Shown here: positions 24,850 through 36,200 of the stretch, in pieces
How the letters are laid out: each line of letters starts with the position of its first letter
Numbering within the stretch: the stretch's first letter is position 1
From: Breviolum minutum Mf 1.05b.01
Lineage: Eukaryota; Sar; Dinophyceae; Suessiales; Symbiodiniaceae
Direction: 5' to 3'
DNA: 64,000 nt
NCBI GenBank assembly: GCA_000507305.1
Contig: DF239536.1
Span: 102,755 to 166,754 of the forward strand
Made by a program: the position numbers and the translations under genes
The notes under the pieces: generated by a model
What the model was told of the DNA's origin: nothing
The model's database searches: none
What the model saw: the letters and a program-made list of their open reading frames with translations, nothing else

Positions 24850-26310
24850 ACATGTATGCATGCTCTGTGTATTGTTTCTGATGCGAAATCTCAAGGAAAT
24901 GAGCACAAGAGAGCAACGTTTTTACATTTTTCAAATTTTTGCACTTCCCGCGAAGCCCGAGAAGACAAAAGAACAGACGCGCAAGCCAACTCGCAAGCAA
25001 CGCGATCCCGCCCGGCCAGGGATCTTGCACCTTTGTGCAAAGAATCACAAGGCAGACTGGTATTCAGGCTGTAGGGTGATCGGAACAGAACCAAACCCAA
25101 ACTAATTAAGTAAAGACGGAATTGAGAAGAGAAACGTGAAGTCTTGGGCAGCATCCCTTCGGGTGGGCAGTTTGTTTGCCACAAGTGCCGCGCTGGGCGT
25201 ATACGCCACATTGTGCGAAACGAATTAGGTGACTGACGTGAAACAACTCACACACAGAGCTCAGCGGCTACACGCACATGCAGGACCAGCCGCGCGGCAG
25301 CACCAAAACGCTGAGCTAGCCAAAATGCCAGACAGCAACACAAGGTCATGCAGGATAGGAGAAAACTTTATAACACGTTCCGAAGCCAGGGGCCACAATG
25401 AGCAGGTCACCCCCCTCAACAACGAACTAGTTTCTTACTGGGTGAGTCGGACCTGAAATCTTGAGTTTCCTTAATGCTTCGGTGAACTTCAACTTCGTAA
25501 GTGCCTTAAGGCTTCGGTGAACTTCAACTTCCTAAGCGCCTTAATGAACATATCGGCCAGTTGGTCTCCTGAGCCAATGTATGTCAAAGAGAAGCCTAGG
25601 GACGAAATGGTTCGCTGAAGACGCAATGTGCGATTCAGCTGCGCGCTGTACCGGAATTCACTATGTGGATGCAGGACTGATTGTCTTCATGTACAACAAC
25701 AGGGACAGTGGCGCCAAAGATCATGTTCTGGACAGGAATAACGTCACACCCGCTCGCTTAAAGCTACGATTAACTCTCTCTGTAGTACGCTTGGACACAC
25801 AATGTGCGCCAAATCTGCGTCTGTATACAGGTGTAAAAACACGTGAGAGTCAGGCCAAGAGCTCCTTCCCGACACGAGACCCCAAATTGGAGCATCGTCT
25901 GCATATAGCAAGCAAGCCGCTACAACAGTTTGTCGCGCTTAACCCTCAAATATTTGCGTTTCTTGATGCAACTTTGGCTAGTGAATAACACAAATCTGGT
26001 CTGCTCAAGCATGCCAAACAAAGTATCATCAATATGGAAGCCAATTTTTCCCCAAAAACATCAAAAAAGCAATCGCACATGTTGAGAACCTTTCATTTAA
26101 GGAAAGGGGTTGCAGCGGTCTTAAGCGGGCAGTTACCTACTGCCAGGAAATACAGCTCAACGGCAGACTTGCCGTATTCCTTCATGGAAAGAAATACGTC
26201 TTTGGACCTCAGTGATCCAAAACCCTTGAGCAACAGATTCGGGGCCTGAGCAACTAATGTCATCTACATATGCTGCTACTAGGACCTTAGGACGCACGCC
26301 ATAGCCACAG
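24850..26310 (-). mobile_element. Ty1/copia retrotransposon remnant
   Basis: Reading the minus strand, 26290-26245 encodes KVLVAAYVDDISCSGPE, with the YVDD reverse-transcriptase active site of Ty1/copia elements. Further on, about 25718-25661 encodes VVVHEDNQSCIHI, the RNase H DNQS motif, and about 25575-25490 encodes GDQLADMFIKALRKLKF, the characteristic RNase H end (DQLADxFTKxL). These pieces are in different frames with stops between, so the copy is dead. A 35-bp tandem duplication at 25469-25538 covers the end of RNase H. A G-rich stretch near 25408-25414 could be the polypurine tract, with LTR-like sequence below it; I could not delimit LTRs. The region between YVDD and 26430 does not match copia and may be the junction with the neighbouring element. 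Confidence 0.75.
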
Positions 26311-26429
26311 AATCAAGGCTAGCGAATCCAGTGACTGGAGTGTAACGGTCAGCTCTGAAATTCCATGTGTCCAGAATGGCGAAGGTCTTAGAGCCCTGAG
26401 CAACTGCCCATGCCCTGAAGAGCGGTGCT

Positions 26430-27260
26430 CACCTGTCAGGAGAATACACATGTTGAGAAGCTTTGTGTGTGGCAACTCTACGTTTTGGTTGCCACGCAGC
26501 ATCACGTGGAATAGTATGTGACAGGGAGTTTTCACACAAAACCTGTTCAGCCACAGTTGACAAAATAGACCAAGCAGCGTCAGTGTCACCTCTACACAGC
26601 GTGTGAAGAAAAAGGCCATTTTCCCAACGTGTCTCGGATTAACAGTGCGACGTCAGCATCAAAGGACTAAGAGACTCCCAAATGGCCCCGAGCCCCTGAA
26701 CATGCTTAAGGCAAGTAGGGTGCAATGACGGAACAAACATGCCAAAATCAATGCGTCTTTTTGCGACCAGGCCCAGTAGGTGGCATCAACTCTGCCGGTC
26801 CAAATGGCTCGTCCAACAACTTGGTACTGCCACAAGCATCAAGGTCATGCAGTCCAATGGCGTGAGATTAAAGTCACCAAGAATGACCCACTGACAAGAG
26901 AATTGACTAGCACAAGTTACCAGTTCTTGCACCAATTCTTTGGCTAGAGCCTGGTAAACAGCATTACCGTAAATGGCACAAACCAGTAGCTTCTGAATGG
27001 ATTGACCAATACGAACGGCACAGTACCTGTCAGGCTGACTGATAGAAGAGAAACGAACTTGCCTGAAGGGGAGATTAGAAACAATGGCCACACGAGCGAT
27101 TTGAGCCTGAGGCGACAAATCACCTAGCGCGAGCGACAAACCAAGCTTTTTCCCTAGTTGAATGGGAAAAGTTTTCTGGCGCCGCCGCCCATCGATTTTC
27201 GGTCGGCACCGCAGCTGCAGCGCGCTGTGTACCTAAGTGAAATCAGATCCTTAGTGGGAC
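26430..27260 (-). mobile_element. non-LTR retrotransposon endonuclease fragment
   Basis: The frame from about 27200 to 26786 encodes IARVAIVSNLPFRQVRF, LLVCAIYGN and WVILGDFNLTPLD; GDFN is the hallmark of the exonuclease-endonuclease-phosphatase domain of LINE-type elements. After a stop the protein continues in other frames as PPTGPGRK and then, near 26600-26470, as DAAWSILSTVAEQVL, which resembles the linker between endonuclease and reverse transcriptase in dinoflagellate elements. At least two frameshifts make it a pseudogene. No reverse transcriptase follows; copia sequence begins instead. Confidence 0.65.
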
Positions 27261-27315
27261 TTGAGCGATACCAAAGCAGGTGAAAAACAGAGCGATGCCA
27301 GATAGTACCTGAGTG

Positions 27316-28407
27316 TTACAAGGTGCAGCGATACCGCTGTGGAACGTCAGTTAAACTGATGGGCCTCGGATTTGGGCTGACACAGTAACAAACAAGCAAA
27401 TCAAGCAAACACATCACTAAAGAAGAAAACCTAGGGAGAGGAAAGGGCGCACAGGAGTCCCCAATCAGTTTCCCACGGCAACAAAAGTCAGGCTCCGTCA
27501 GTGTCAAAACCGTCAAAACGGTCCTTCCAAATTCTTTCAACGGTCTTGCACAAGTGGTTATGCAAGAATGGCTCAGCACACCATCCAAGACGTCTTCCCA
27601 AAGGATTCTGGGGTTTAAATTCGGGGGCTTGTTTTGGGGGCACTCCCAAACAACATGTTGCAGTGTACCAATGGTACACTTGCAGTACGGGCACTGACCT
27701 TCCTCAGTGACGTCCTGCTGTCGACCCGCTGCGAGTGCAGCGGGAGAATAAAAACTACCTAAAATGAGTGACCTCAGAAGAGGTTGGATGTGAAGGAGAT
27801 GACGAAGGTCCTTAACTTCACAGTTGACGTAGTACTTCATGAGGTCATCCTCGGAATGGTGAGTTCTGAGCTCACGGGCATCCCTTTTTTTCTGTTGGGT
27901 CCACTTACGGAAGTGCACCCGTCGATAGGCCTCACGGCTAATGTGTTTCTGGAGGTCCTGATCTTGTTTGTCACGCCGACTCAAGTCAAGAGTTTGGTCA
28001 TCAGGCTTGACCTGTTTCACCTTAGTTTTCGATTTCCATGGCGCAATCTCAGTGAAATCAAGATCTCTGAGGTTCTTCCTTAGTTTTTGAAGAGAGGTAT
28101 TTGCCAACGGTCTCCATTGGAGTTGGTTCTTCAAACGTCTAACCCTACAAATTCTTTGAATGATGACCCTAAGAGAAAGATCCAAAATTCCACCATACCA
28201 GACACGGCGCAGGTGCTTAGATGCCCTGTGGTTGCAGCGCGCAGCTTTCAAATGCAGAGCCTGTGTGCGCGCATCGCTCAGGCGCTTCCCTAGTTGAATG
28301 AAACCAGGACACGAAAAGGAGTTAATATCAACTTCTTGCAAAGACATGATAATACACTGCAATTCCTTCATAAGTTCATGAATATGAGGAAAGTTTATCC
28401 ACACCAC
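27316..28407 (-). CDS. retroelement C-terminal ORF with zinc knuckle
   Basis: This 363-codon frame is the longest in the window. Its N-terminal half is basic, rich in Arg, Lys and Gln. Near the middle is HISREAYRRVHFRKWTQQKK, and near residue 235 is GQCPYCKCTIGTLQHVVWEC, a C-X2-C-X8-H-X4-C knuckle like the zinc-binding end of non-LTR reverse-transcriptase polyproteins. Such an end is expected downstream of the RT domain, which is not seen; upstream frames at 28803-28582 and 28667-28440 appear to continue the protein in other frames. So this is the 3' part of a 5'-truncated, frameshifted element whose last segment stayed open. It lies upstream of the endonuclease fragment in reading order, so the two belong to different copies. 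A cellular origin is unlikely. Confidence 0.6.
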   Translation of the reverse strand: MVWINFPHIHELMKELQCIIMSLQEVDINSFSCPGFIQLGKRLSDARTQALHLKAARCNHRASKHLRRVWYGGILDLSLRVIIQRICRVRRLKNQLQWRPLANTSLQKLRKNLRDLDFTEIAPWKSKTKVKQVKPDDQTLDLSRRDKQDQDLQKHISREAYRRVHFRKWTQQKKRDARELRTHHSEDDLMKYYVNCEVKDLRHLLHIQPLLRSLILGSFYSPAALAAGRQQDVTEEGQCPYCKCTIGTLQHVVWECPQNKPPNLNPRILWEDVLDGVLSHSCITTCARPLKEFGRTVLTVLTLTEPDFCCRGKLIGDSCAPFPLPRFSSLVMCLLDLLVCYCVSPNPRPISLTDVPQRYRCTL

Positions 28408-28849
28408 GCCTATTGAGATTCATTGTGGCACAAGTAAGCTTACACATCATCAGTGGATAAGGCAACTCCAGCAAGTGCTCTGTGCGCAATGTCAAACAGC
28501 TGCTCACGGGTTTTAAGGTCAAAACCCTGTGGGGAAGCCAGCCAGAGCTTCTTGGCTTTGTTGAACGCTCTCAGACTGCGTTCAAGGCACGGCCACGCTT
28601 GTTGGTGGGCATACACTATGGATTGGCAGCAAGCTTTGGATACCGAAAACAACACAGGCACTTGCAACAGCGCAATGCACTAGAGATATGACCCGAGAAA
28701 TGGCAACATTTGGAAGAGGAAAATGCTCAAACCCTGGTGGAACAGAAATACGCTTGCTGAGCCCGGCATTAATATGGCTGACACGACATTTCTGTTTAAA
28801 CACAGTACTTTTATGCTTTTGGCGGCTTTAAACGCAACGCAACAAAACT

Positions 28850-28970
28850 CAGTGATACCAGATATATCTTAGATATACTAAGATATACTCGATATGTCTG
28901 GGCTTTTGAACTATTGCGAAGGGACATGTTGTAGAATGCGAGAATGCGAGGCCCCCATGAAATCTAAATT
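28850..28970. repeat. short copy of the 22.95 kb repeat
   Basis: Positions 28878-28904 repeat 22968-22994 exactly over 27 bases (core AGATATACTCGATATGTCTG). The next 55 bases (TTGCGAAGGGACATGTTGTAGA...) match instead the right end of the large block near 24790-24842. The copy therefore equals the large block with its interior missing. Confidence 0.85.
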
Positions 28971-29372
28971 GCCTGCATTGCCAGTCACTCGTTTCAACGC
29001 AACCACAACTCGATTCTATCGGCACTCGACATGTTCGAAAGGGTCCTGGCTTGCAGCAACACCAGCTGCGTTGGGGTCACCCTCACCAGGCAGCAAGTTC
29101 TTCAACGCAGCAATTTCATGATCATGAGCATACCTGGAGCTTCCAACTCCCAAAAGAAAAGAGGCGTTTTGGTTTTTTGAGCGTTTTGGGTGTTTTATTG
29201 TTTTTGCGGTNCGCCTTCGTTGCCATGCTAAAGCTAAGCTTACAAAAGCGGAAAACGTGATTGCGACGTGCAATCAAGCAGAGCCAATACAATAACCTGC
29301 AGTGGCTGCAAGCATTGCATCTCATTGCTCACACCAATGAGCAGCATCAAAGCATCAAAACGGATGAATGTC

Positions 29373-29420
29373 GCTCTCTCTCTCTCTCTCTCTCGCTCTC
29401 TCTCGCTCTCTCTCTCTCTT
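29373..29420. repeat. (CT)n microsatellite
   Basis: CT dinucleotides with two G interruptions. The Leu-Ser frame across it is not a protein. Confidence 0.95.
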
Positions 29421-30879
29421 CTTTATCTCCCATTGAGATGTTGTTGATGCTGGTCTATTTCGTTCTCTGTTTCGCACATCTTACCTCATGGTCTTTGGCG
29501 CTGCCACCTTTGTACATATTCTCAGCATGCCCATCCAAGGTGTGTTTTCACCAACTCACAATGTCAAGAACTAAGAACATCCAAAACATTCCATAAGAAG
29601 CTCTCAAGGTTTGCCAGACAAGGTGCAAGCATAGAATAGTATAGAAAGTACTCAACATCTCTACTGGTGGGGAAGCGCTGGGCAATGCATTTGTTGCAGC
29701 AGTGACTTTGTTTAAGCTTTTCTGCTTTCAAAATTCAATGAAAGATCTTCCTGAGTTGCAAATAATGACAAACCTCGTTGTTCACCAAGGAAGAGCATTC
29801 ATGCATATCCTATCATATCCTGACGCCAGCATGGATCCTCTCTTCAATTCCCTCTCAGGTCTTTCTTTCTGTCTTAAAAAAAGGGCAATTGGAGGGATGT
29901 CAGGGGACCTTACAAACCAATAGGCCTGTGAGGGGTGCAACAGGTGCTTTCTGGTGTCAGGTACGCATGCAGCCGAGTGAACACGTGAGAATGCACGAGC
30001 TTAGCATTGATGTCTGACCGGTCGCAGCTGCCCTGTTGACCCTGTTTGTCTGAACTTTGATTTCGGACTTCTCAGTTTCATTCACAATGCTTCCCCATCA
30101 TCTTGAAACGGATCCTTCTTTGGTGCTCCCTTGAGGGTGAGAATGAGCAAACCAACCATCATATTTCAGATCACAAAGGTGGCCTCAAACTGCTGCTCCG
30201 AAAAGCCTTTCAAAACTGACCTTTTCGATTGACTACTATTGAAGACATACATAGTTGCATTCCGCCAGCCAGTAGTCTCCAAGACTCCAGGCATCTCGTG
30301 TGTCTTACTACTCAGCTCATCAAAATAGTTCAAACACCGTTTCATATCAAAAGGGTCACAGGAAGCGGCAATTTTTCCAGCGGCCAGGTGAGAAATTCTA
30401 CGAGCAGAACAGTGCACTGCAGCCTGAATTTTGGAAGAGTGGAGTCAGTTGAGACCTGGCTGCGAGACACGGATAATTTCTATTAATTTCTTCTATTCAG
30501 TATTATTCAGCGTCTATGTTTGTGGGAAAAAAGGATCAAATTTCTTGGTCTAGAGATTTGTCTACTCATGACATGAAATACTATCAAGCAACTTGCTCAA
30601 AGTCTCATAGGTGTGATTCCCCTTTCATCATCTTATATCATTACCATCTCAAAGCGCATCTGACAAAATTGAAAACACTGAAGATTGGGTCTTACATGGG
30701 TGGAAACGTGCACGCAACTGGACGAAACGGAAATTACAATGTACAACATTCTACAACCACGTTGGGCGGGAAGTTGCTTCTAATTGACAGCTTGAAAAGG
30801 CAGAATTGACCTATGCCAAATCTGATGTGAATACATGTTTGCATCCGTACATCAGTATATCCCTTGAGTAAATCCCTTT

Positions 30880-30950
30880 GTCTATATATATATACATACA
30901 TATATATATATATATATGCATGTATATATATAATATAATTGTGTATGTAT
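30880..30950. repeat. (TA)n/(CATA)n microsatellite
   Basis: TATATA with ACATACAT interruptions. A related AT tract follows at 31343-31392. Confidence 0.9.
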
Positions 30951-31342
30951 ATATTACATGTCTAATCACGGGGATGCTTCATTGATTACGGAGGGTGCAC
31001 AAACTTGATTCAGCACATGACAGAACTGCATCTCAACTTGCTGACATCAACCACCAAGGAAGTCTGCCATAAGGGTTGCAGAGCCACAACCGGATGTCAT
31101 AGCCAGTTGACTCGTTACTTTGTTCCATTGCCACTAGATTCTACAAACGGTATGGGTTTCATCCATGCAAGGATTTCATCAACTCCTGCGACTGAGCCGC
31201 CCTGAGCTGCACAAGGTAGGCCAAGCATTGGGCCTGCCGAGCTGCTCATGCACACCTGCACAGCTTGAAGCGGAAGAGTTTACTTGGCAAACAACTAGCT
31301 CTATATTTACCTTCCACACGTGTCTGGAAGACTGTAGAATGT

Positions 31343-31392
31343 GTATATGTGTGTATATATATACATATATTCATATATATATATATATTTGT
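31343..31392. repeat. (TA)n microsatellite
   Basis: GTATATATATACATATATTC and similar AT repeats, in the otherwise gene-poor stretch. Confidence 0.88.
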
Positions 31393-32619
31393 ATATGGAA
31401 TGTTTTTCAAAATGTATTCCGTATATTATTAAGATTGAAAATATATGAAAAATTGAAAAGTTACTAATATCATGCATAATAGATTCATGAGCATACACAC
31501 ACATCGGATCCGAATTCCTCCTATGCTGCAAGAGCATCGGTTGCCATAAATGAGCATCAACCCAGACAAGCCTCAGACATAGCTAAGAAGTCCAGGCCAA
31601 AGCCAATTCGCCAGCGTTGACATCACATCCTGCGTCCACACGACATCGAACTCTCTGAATCCCCTTCATGGCGAGTATATCAATATACATGATACATCAT
31701 GATACGTTCTAGTGTTCGTCGTGTCCATGGCCTTCTGTCAGTTGTATGGTCCCACCCCACCAAACCAAAAGGTGTGGGGGTACTTTCTTATACTTCTAGT
31801 AGCACGATGTAGCACTATATCTACTCATAGTCCTAGTACGACACCTGGGCTGGGCATACGTTGCATACAATACTACCGTGGATTATTCTTGGCACAGCTA
31901 GTACCAGTACTTGTACTTCCATAAATTTCAGCCGCTTATACAGATACACCACCACTGGTGCTGCTGCTGACACCTACCTCTACTCCAGCATCAAAACTGC
32001 CACGTGATAAGAACACGTACGTACGTGTAGTCTCACTACATGCCAATGCAATCTGACAAGTGTATTGCAAGCCGGAGATAGTATGAGATAGTTTCACCAG
32101 TACAGTACACCTTCGATTTCAGAACCAACCTTGAACCATCTGTAGGATCTTGCCCATAAAATCCTCCCAGCAAACCAGTGCTGGGAAGGAATGCTACGTA
32201 CAAATATCAAATACACTCCAAACATCTCCAAACTCCCTCGCACATCAAATACTGATACTGCTAGATACTAAATATATCAAAATATCTTCATTCTTGCCAC
32301 AGTTTTCAGATGAACTGAGCAAGGCTTCAAAAAGGTCCCAGGTGGCTCCTGGGAGCTTCCATCCTTCCACTTTTGGGACACCTGAAGCTGCGAAATTGAA
32401 ACAAATCTGAGTTCAAAAATCCCAAGTGCCAGAGTTCAAAGTTCCCTCAGATTCAAACAGGCGCAGTTGGCTCCAGCAATTGCCTGCGTTTGTCAATAAA
32501 TTGACAAAGTATACAAAGTCAGAGTTTTGATGAGCTAAATGGAATGCTTGGAGAAGGTGTGATGTCCAGCCCGTGCGATGATTTGGGTCGCAACTTGGAA
32601 GGTACATGTAGGCCCAGGA

Positions 32620-32745
32620 CTACCCCACTCCGACTGGGGCAGCTACAAGAAATTCCAAAAAGTGATGCAACCGCTCGAAACATCCTGGCATGACATCAGC
32701 CAACTTCAGCTGCTCAAGTCGGCTTCGTTCCCGCATCACATCAAA
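32620..32745 (-). CDS. candidate terminal exon, unknown protein
   Basis: The frame reads RLEQLKLADVMPGCF then ERLHHFLEFLVAAPVGVG and stops at TAG. It is helical and uses codons like the nearby CDPK gene, whose 3' end lies just upstream in reading order, so it could be that gene's last exon. No splice acceptor could be fixed and no family is recognised. Confidence 0.3.
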   Translation of the reverse strand, partial: FDVMRERSRLEQLKLADVMPGCFERLHHFLEFLVAAPVGVG

Positions 32746-33293
32746 ACACATAGGCACCAAAGCAATGGAAACACCTCTTGTCATAAGCTGACTGAAAACA
32801 CACATGAACATTATTGAACATGCATAAACATGAGTGAGGGGGCAAACATCAAGATCAACATCCTCAACGAATCACCGTAAAGGCCTCGTATCCTGAAAGG
32901 CCGATGTCAGCAAGAGCCTGCATGTTTAATCAGATTTCCACTGGAATCGGAGCGGAAATCGCTTGTTGAGGAAATCATTGTCATATTATAGCAGCTTGAG
33001 CCTCGCTTCCAGAGCAAACTCAGGCAAACCATTTCATCATTTGTAGGGCTATCCAAGTAAAGGCACAGTCCCATGTAGGCCTCTGAAATCACTTGAGTGC
33101 TCTCATCCAAGCTCAGGTTCAATCCAGATCTCAAGTCCTTGGCCCACTGAACAGGACAACAAGGCATCCCTTTGTTTTGTTTCTCTCGATTTTTTCAAAG
33201 AAATGAAAGAAGTGGTGCGACAGACAGTCTCAAAGTCACACTGCCATTCTGAAACCTACAAACTTTGTGTATCTTGCGGCTTGGAAGCCCGAC

Positions 33294-36200
33294 CTCTATG
33301 GAGATCAATCCGTCTCCATCAGAATCGAGGAGATCAAAAACCACGCTCTTCACACGTCGGTCTCCTGTGCGGCAAAAGTGCCGAGAGTACCACCAGATTG
33401 CAAAGCACTCTTGCAGCACATGGCCAGTCTGTGGTGTGGTAATGCCGAAGCATCAGCTCCTTTGCCAGAATCATCTAGTGCTGCTGCCAAGAACCTGGTG
33501 TATCCAATGCCTGGCAAAGGTGCGGCTATTGAGTGCAGGGAAGTTTTCTGGAACAAAAATTCCTACCACTTCCACATATCGAAGTCCTGATGTACGATTT
33601 CTATGGCGACTCGATAATTGGTCCAAAATACGGGCAGTACAAATCAATAAGCTACGGTGCCCAAAACGTGCCAGGACTGCTGTTGTTCTCTCCCATCAAA
33701 TGTTCTTCTACCTTTGAGAACCTCAACATGGCCAAGTTCAGGCTGAGGTCAATAGTTAAGTGCTGGTATCTAGACTTCTCTCGAATGAGAAAATTCAATT
33801 CCTGCGCAGCCAATTTCCCGACGGCTTTGTGGGCAGCATCAGTAGTCAGGTGTTCCTAGCTGTGTATGTGTGCGGAAACCGCTGAACAAGCTTGCAAGGA
33901 ATCCCCAAGTTTAGTTTATTGGGTTTATTGATTCAAACAAATTGCAGCAAGTCACACGTCTTGATGATTCGGGCTTTCAATATTATAGAGGGGTAGTCTG
34001 GCAAACTGTGAGATTCTCTTCAGAACGTTCCAAGGCAAATACCAGCTCGCAGTGGGCTGCATTCCATGCATCTGCAAGAAGTGACGCAATGCTGTGATCG
34101 TCACCTGCTTCTGCTGCGCCGTGTCTAGTTTCTGACGAAAACAAGTACAAATCAAAGCGCAAACAGGAAAGGCAATGGAAATCAATGATTGACAAAAGCC
34201 CACTGCCTTAGTTTTTGCTTCAGTTTTCCATTGTTTATGCTTGTGGCCGAGTTTTTGCATAATATCTCAATGGTATGACTTGATATGAACTTATAAAAAA
34301 GAAACGCGACCAAAGCCTTGGAATCATGGACGTGGCATCAAGCTAAAAAAACGTACCAAAACTGTAAAAGTATGTAAACGTCTCTTACACAATAGTGTCA
34401 TAATGTTTGATGGATTCGAGTTATGAAAGACGTCTGTAACCAATTCTAATCAGTGGACGTCGCCTCTCCATCTCCCAATCGCTCCAGCTCAACAAAGGTC
34501 GCACGAGCCAGAGACCCATCCTGCTCTTTTACTGCTTCACAAAGTGGTAACAAGTAAAGGGAACGAGATACCAGAAAGTCATAGAAAGTCCAAATTGTTT
34601 AAGCTCAACTAGATGGCAATTGGATATGATAAACTTAGCCTTGTCAACCAATCTGTAGTATACAAAATATACAAATGTGTGCCAAGCCATTAGAGTTCCA
34701 ACTGTTTTCTCAACACAACGGCAGAGTCCTTTCTGCTTTCACCAAGCAGGTGAGCAATGGCTGTTTGCGCGAGCTGTTTCAGACCTGAGATCGTGGTAAA
34801 GGAAAGCCACAAAGGTGGTCAAGCCGTGGCTTTCTCATCCACTGCAACAGTCTAGGCATGCTAAGGAGCTTACGGCACCCGTCCATGAAGTGCTCAAGGC
34901 GCGAAAGAACGTCCTTGAAAAGGCGTCCGACTGAGGGCAAGCTCCACTGTTTTGGCACGCATCAAATTATCCATTTGCTTCAAAAAGTCTTCAAAATAAA
35001 CGTGGGCTGTCAAACTTGGTGACCTGATATCAAAAGCAAATGAATGTCAAAGCGCGCAATTCATGTTGTATCATTTTGCTATGGATTGCGAGAGAAAAGG
35101 GGGTGACACACTCATAACCCAGCATGAAAATTTATGAAAAATCATTTCAACCCCCCAACCTCTGCACCCAGACCTGTGCAGGTAGTGAAGGAGCCGAGTT
35201 GGCACTGGCCAGGAAGGGATGCTCCAAGGCCGCCTAGCATGTGATTGGGAATGTAAGTGTGAGCACCTGCTGCACCGGAACATTCAGCAGTTGGGGCAGA
35301 AATGACAATGTGAGAACCCTTTGAATCAAGACTCTTTTCAATCTAATTCAGGTTGGGCCTCAAGACTGGTCCGATCTGGTGCGTCCTGAGCAGCGCCCCG
35401 AGTGTGATGCGAAGTTGAGTGATTTGAAATTTCCTAGTACCCGCGACCCCTCAGGCAGAAATGTTGGAGTCATGTTACAAGACACAGACGAGGCTGCTCC
35501 GTTTCCATGTGATGTGAAGAATTCGGCAAGGCTGAGATAGTGTCTTTACAATGTGCTTTTCGCGTTGTCAAAAAGAGAGGAAACCACAAACAAAACTCAC
35601 TGGAATCTGGGAAAGGACTCACTTGCAATGAAGTCTTCATGCAATGACAAGTGGGTCGCAAGCACCATGCTGATGATAATGACACCCCAATAGCATCACA
35701 CCAGAAAGGGAACTTAGCGTTCATACCTTGGCAGCCCAGTGGCCTCACATTCCTCATAAAACAAAACCATACAAAACCAATCCACATGAAGTTATCCAGC
35801 CCTTCTATATCCTTCTATCATCTCCGATGAAAGTTTGAGAAGTTGGGCACCCGCTCCCAGGTCAACAGTTGCTGCACCAAATCAGCAGCTTCAACGGAGC
35901 AACTCAGGTTCTGCAAATGTCCCTGTGCGTCAAAACTCATCGTCGGCTCATCAATGAAAGCTGGAGTTTTACGGATTCCTTGGGTCAAGTTCTTTCACCA
36001 TCTTTGAGCCATTTATGTCTTTCCAAGAGGGTCTGGGCAAAATTTTGCTACTTCTGGTGGATCCAAAGGATCAACAGCAAATAGCACTGGTTGCGCAGCT
36101 GGTCCATCCATGGCCTCTAAGTCCTTTTGTAGGATGCCACGCTCGCTCATCTCCTGCATCCAAATATATCCAAATCATTCCAAATCACCAACGAGTAGGG

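Larger units (their letters stand above)
28971..32619. other. 3.6 kb without a confident gene
   Basis: This stretch contains microsatellites and no exon I can place in a family. An open minus-strand segment at 30417-30166 (AAGKIAASCDPFDMKRCLNY, then FDELSSKTHEMPGV) is the best candidate exon. A minus-strand segment near 32385-32305 reading GWKLPGATWDLFEALLSSSE after TTCAG is a second. An ambiguous base lies at 29211. Confidence 0.4.

Noticed and set aside
29371..29596. 111-codon Leu/Ser plus-strand frame
   Set aside because: Its core is the (CT)n microsatellite.
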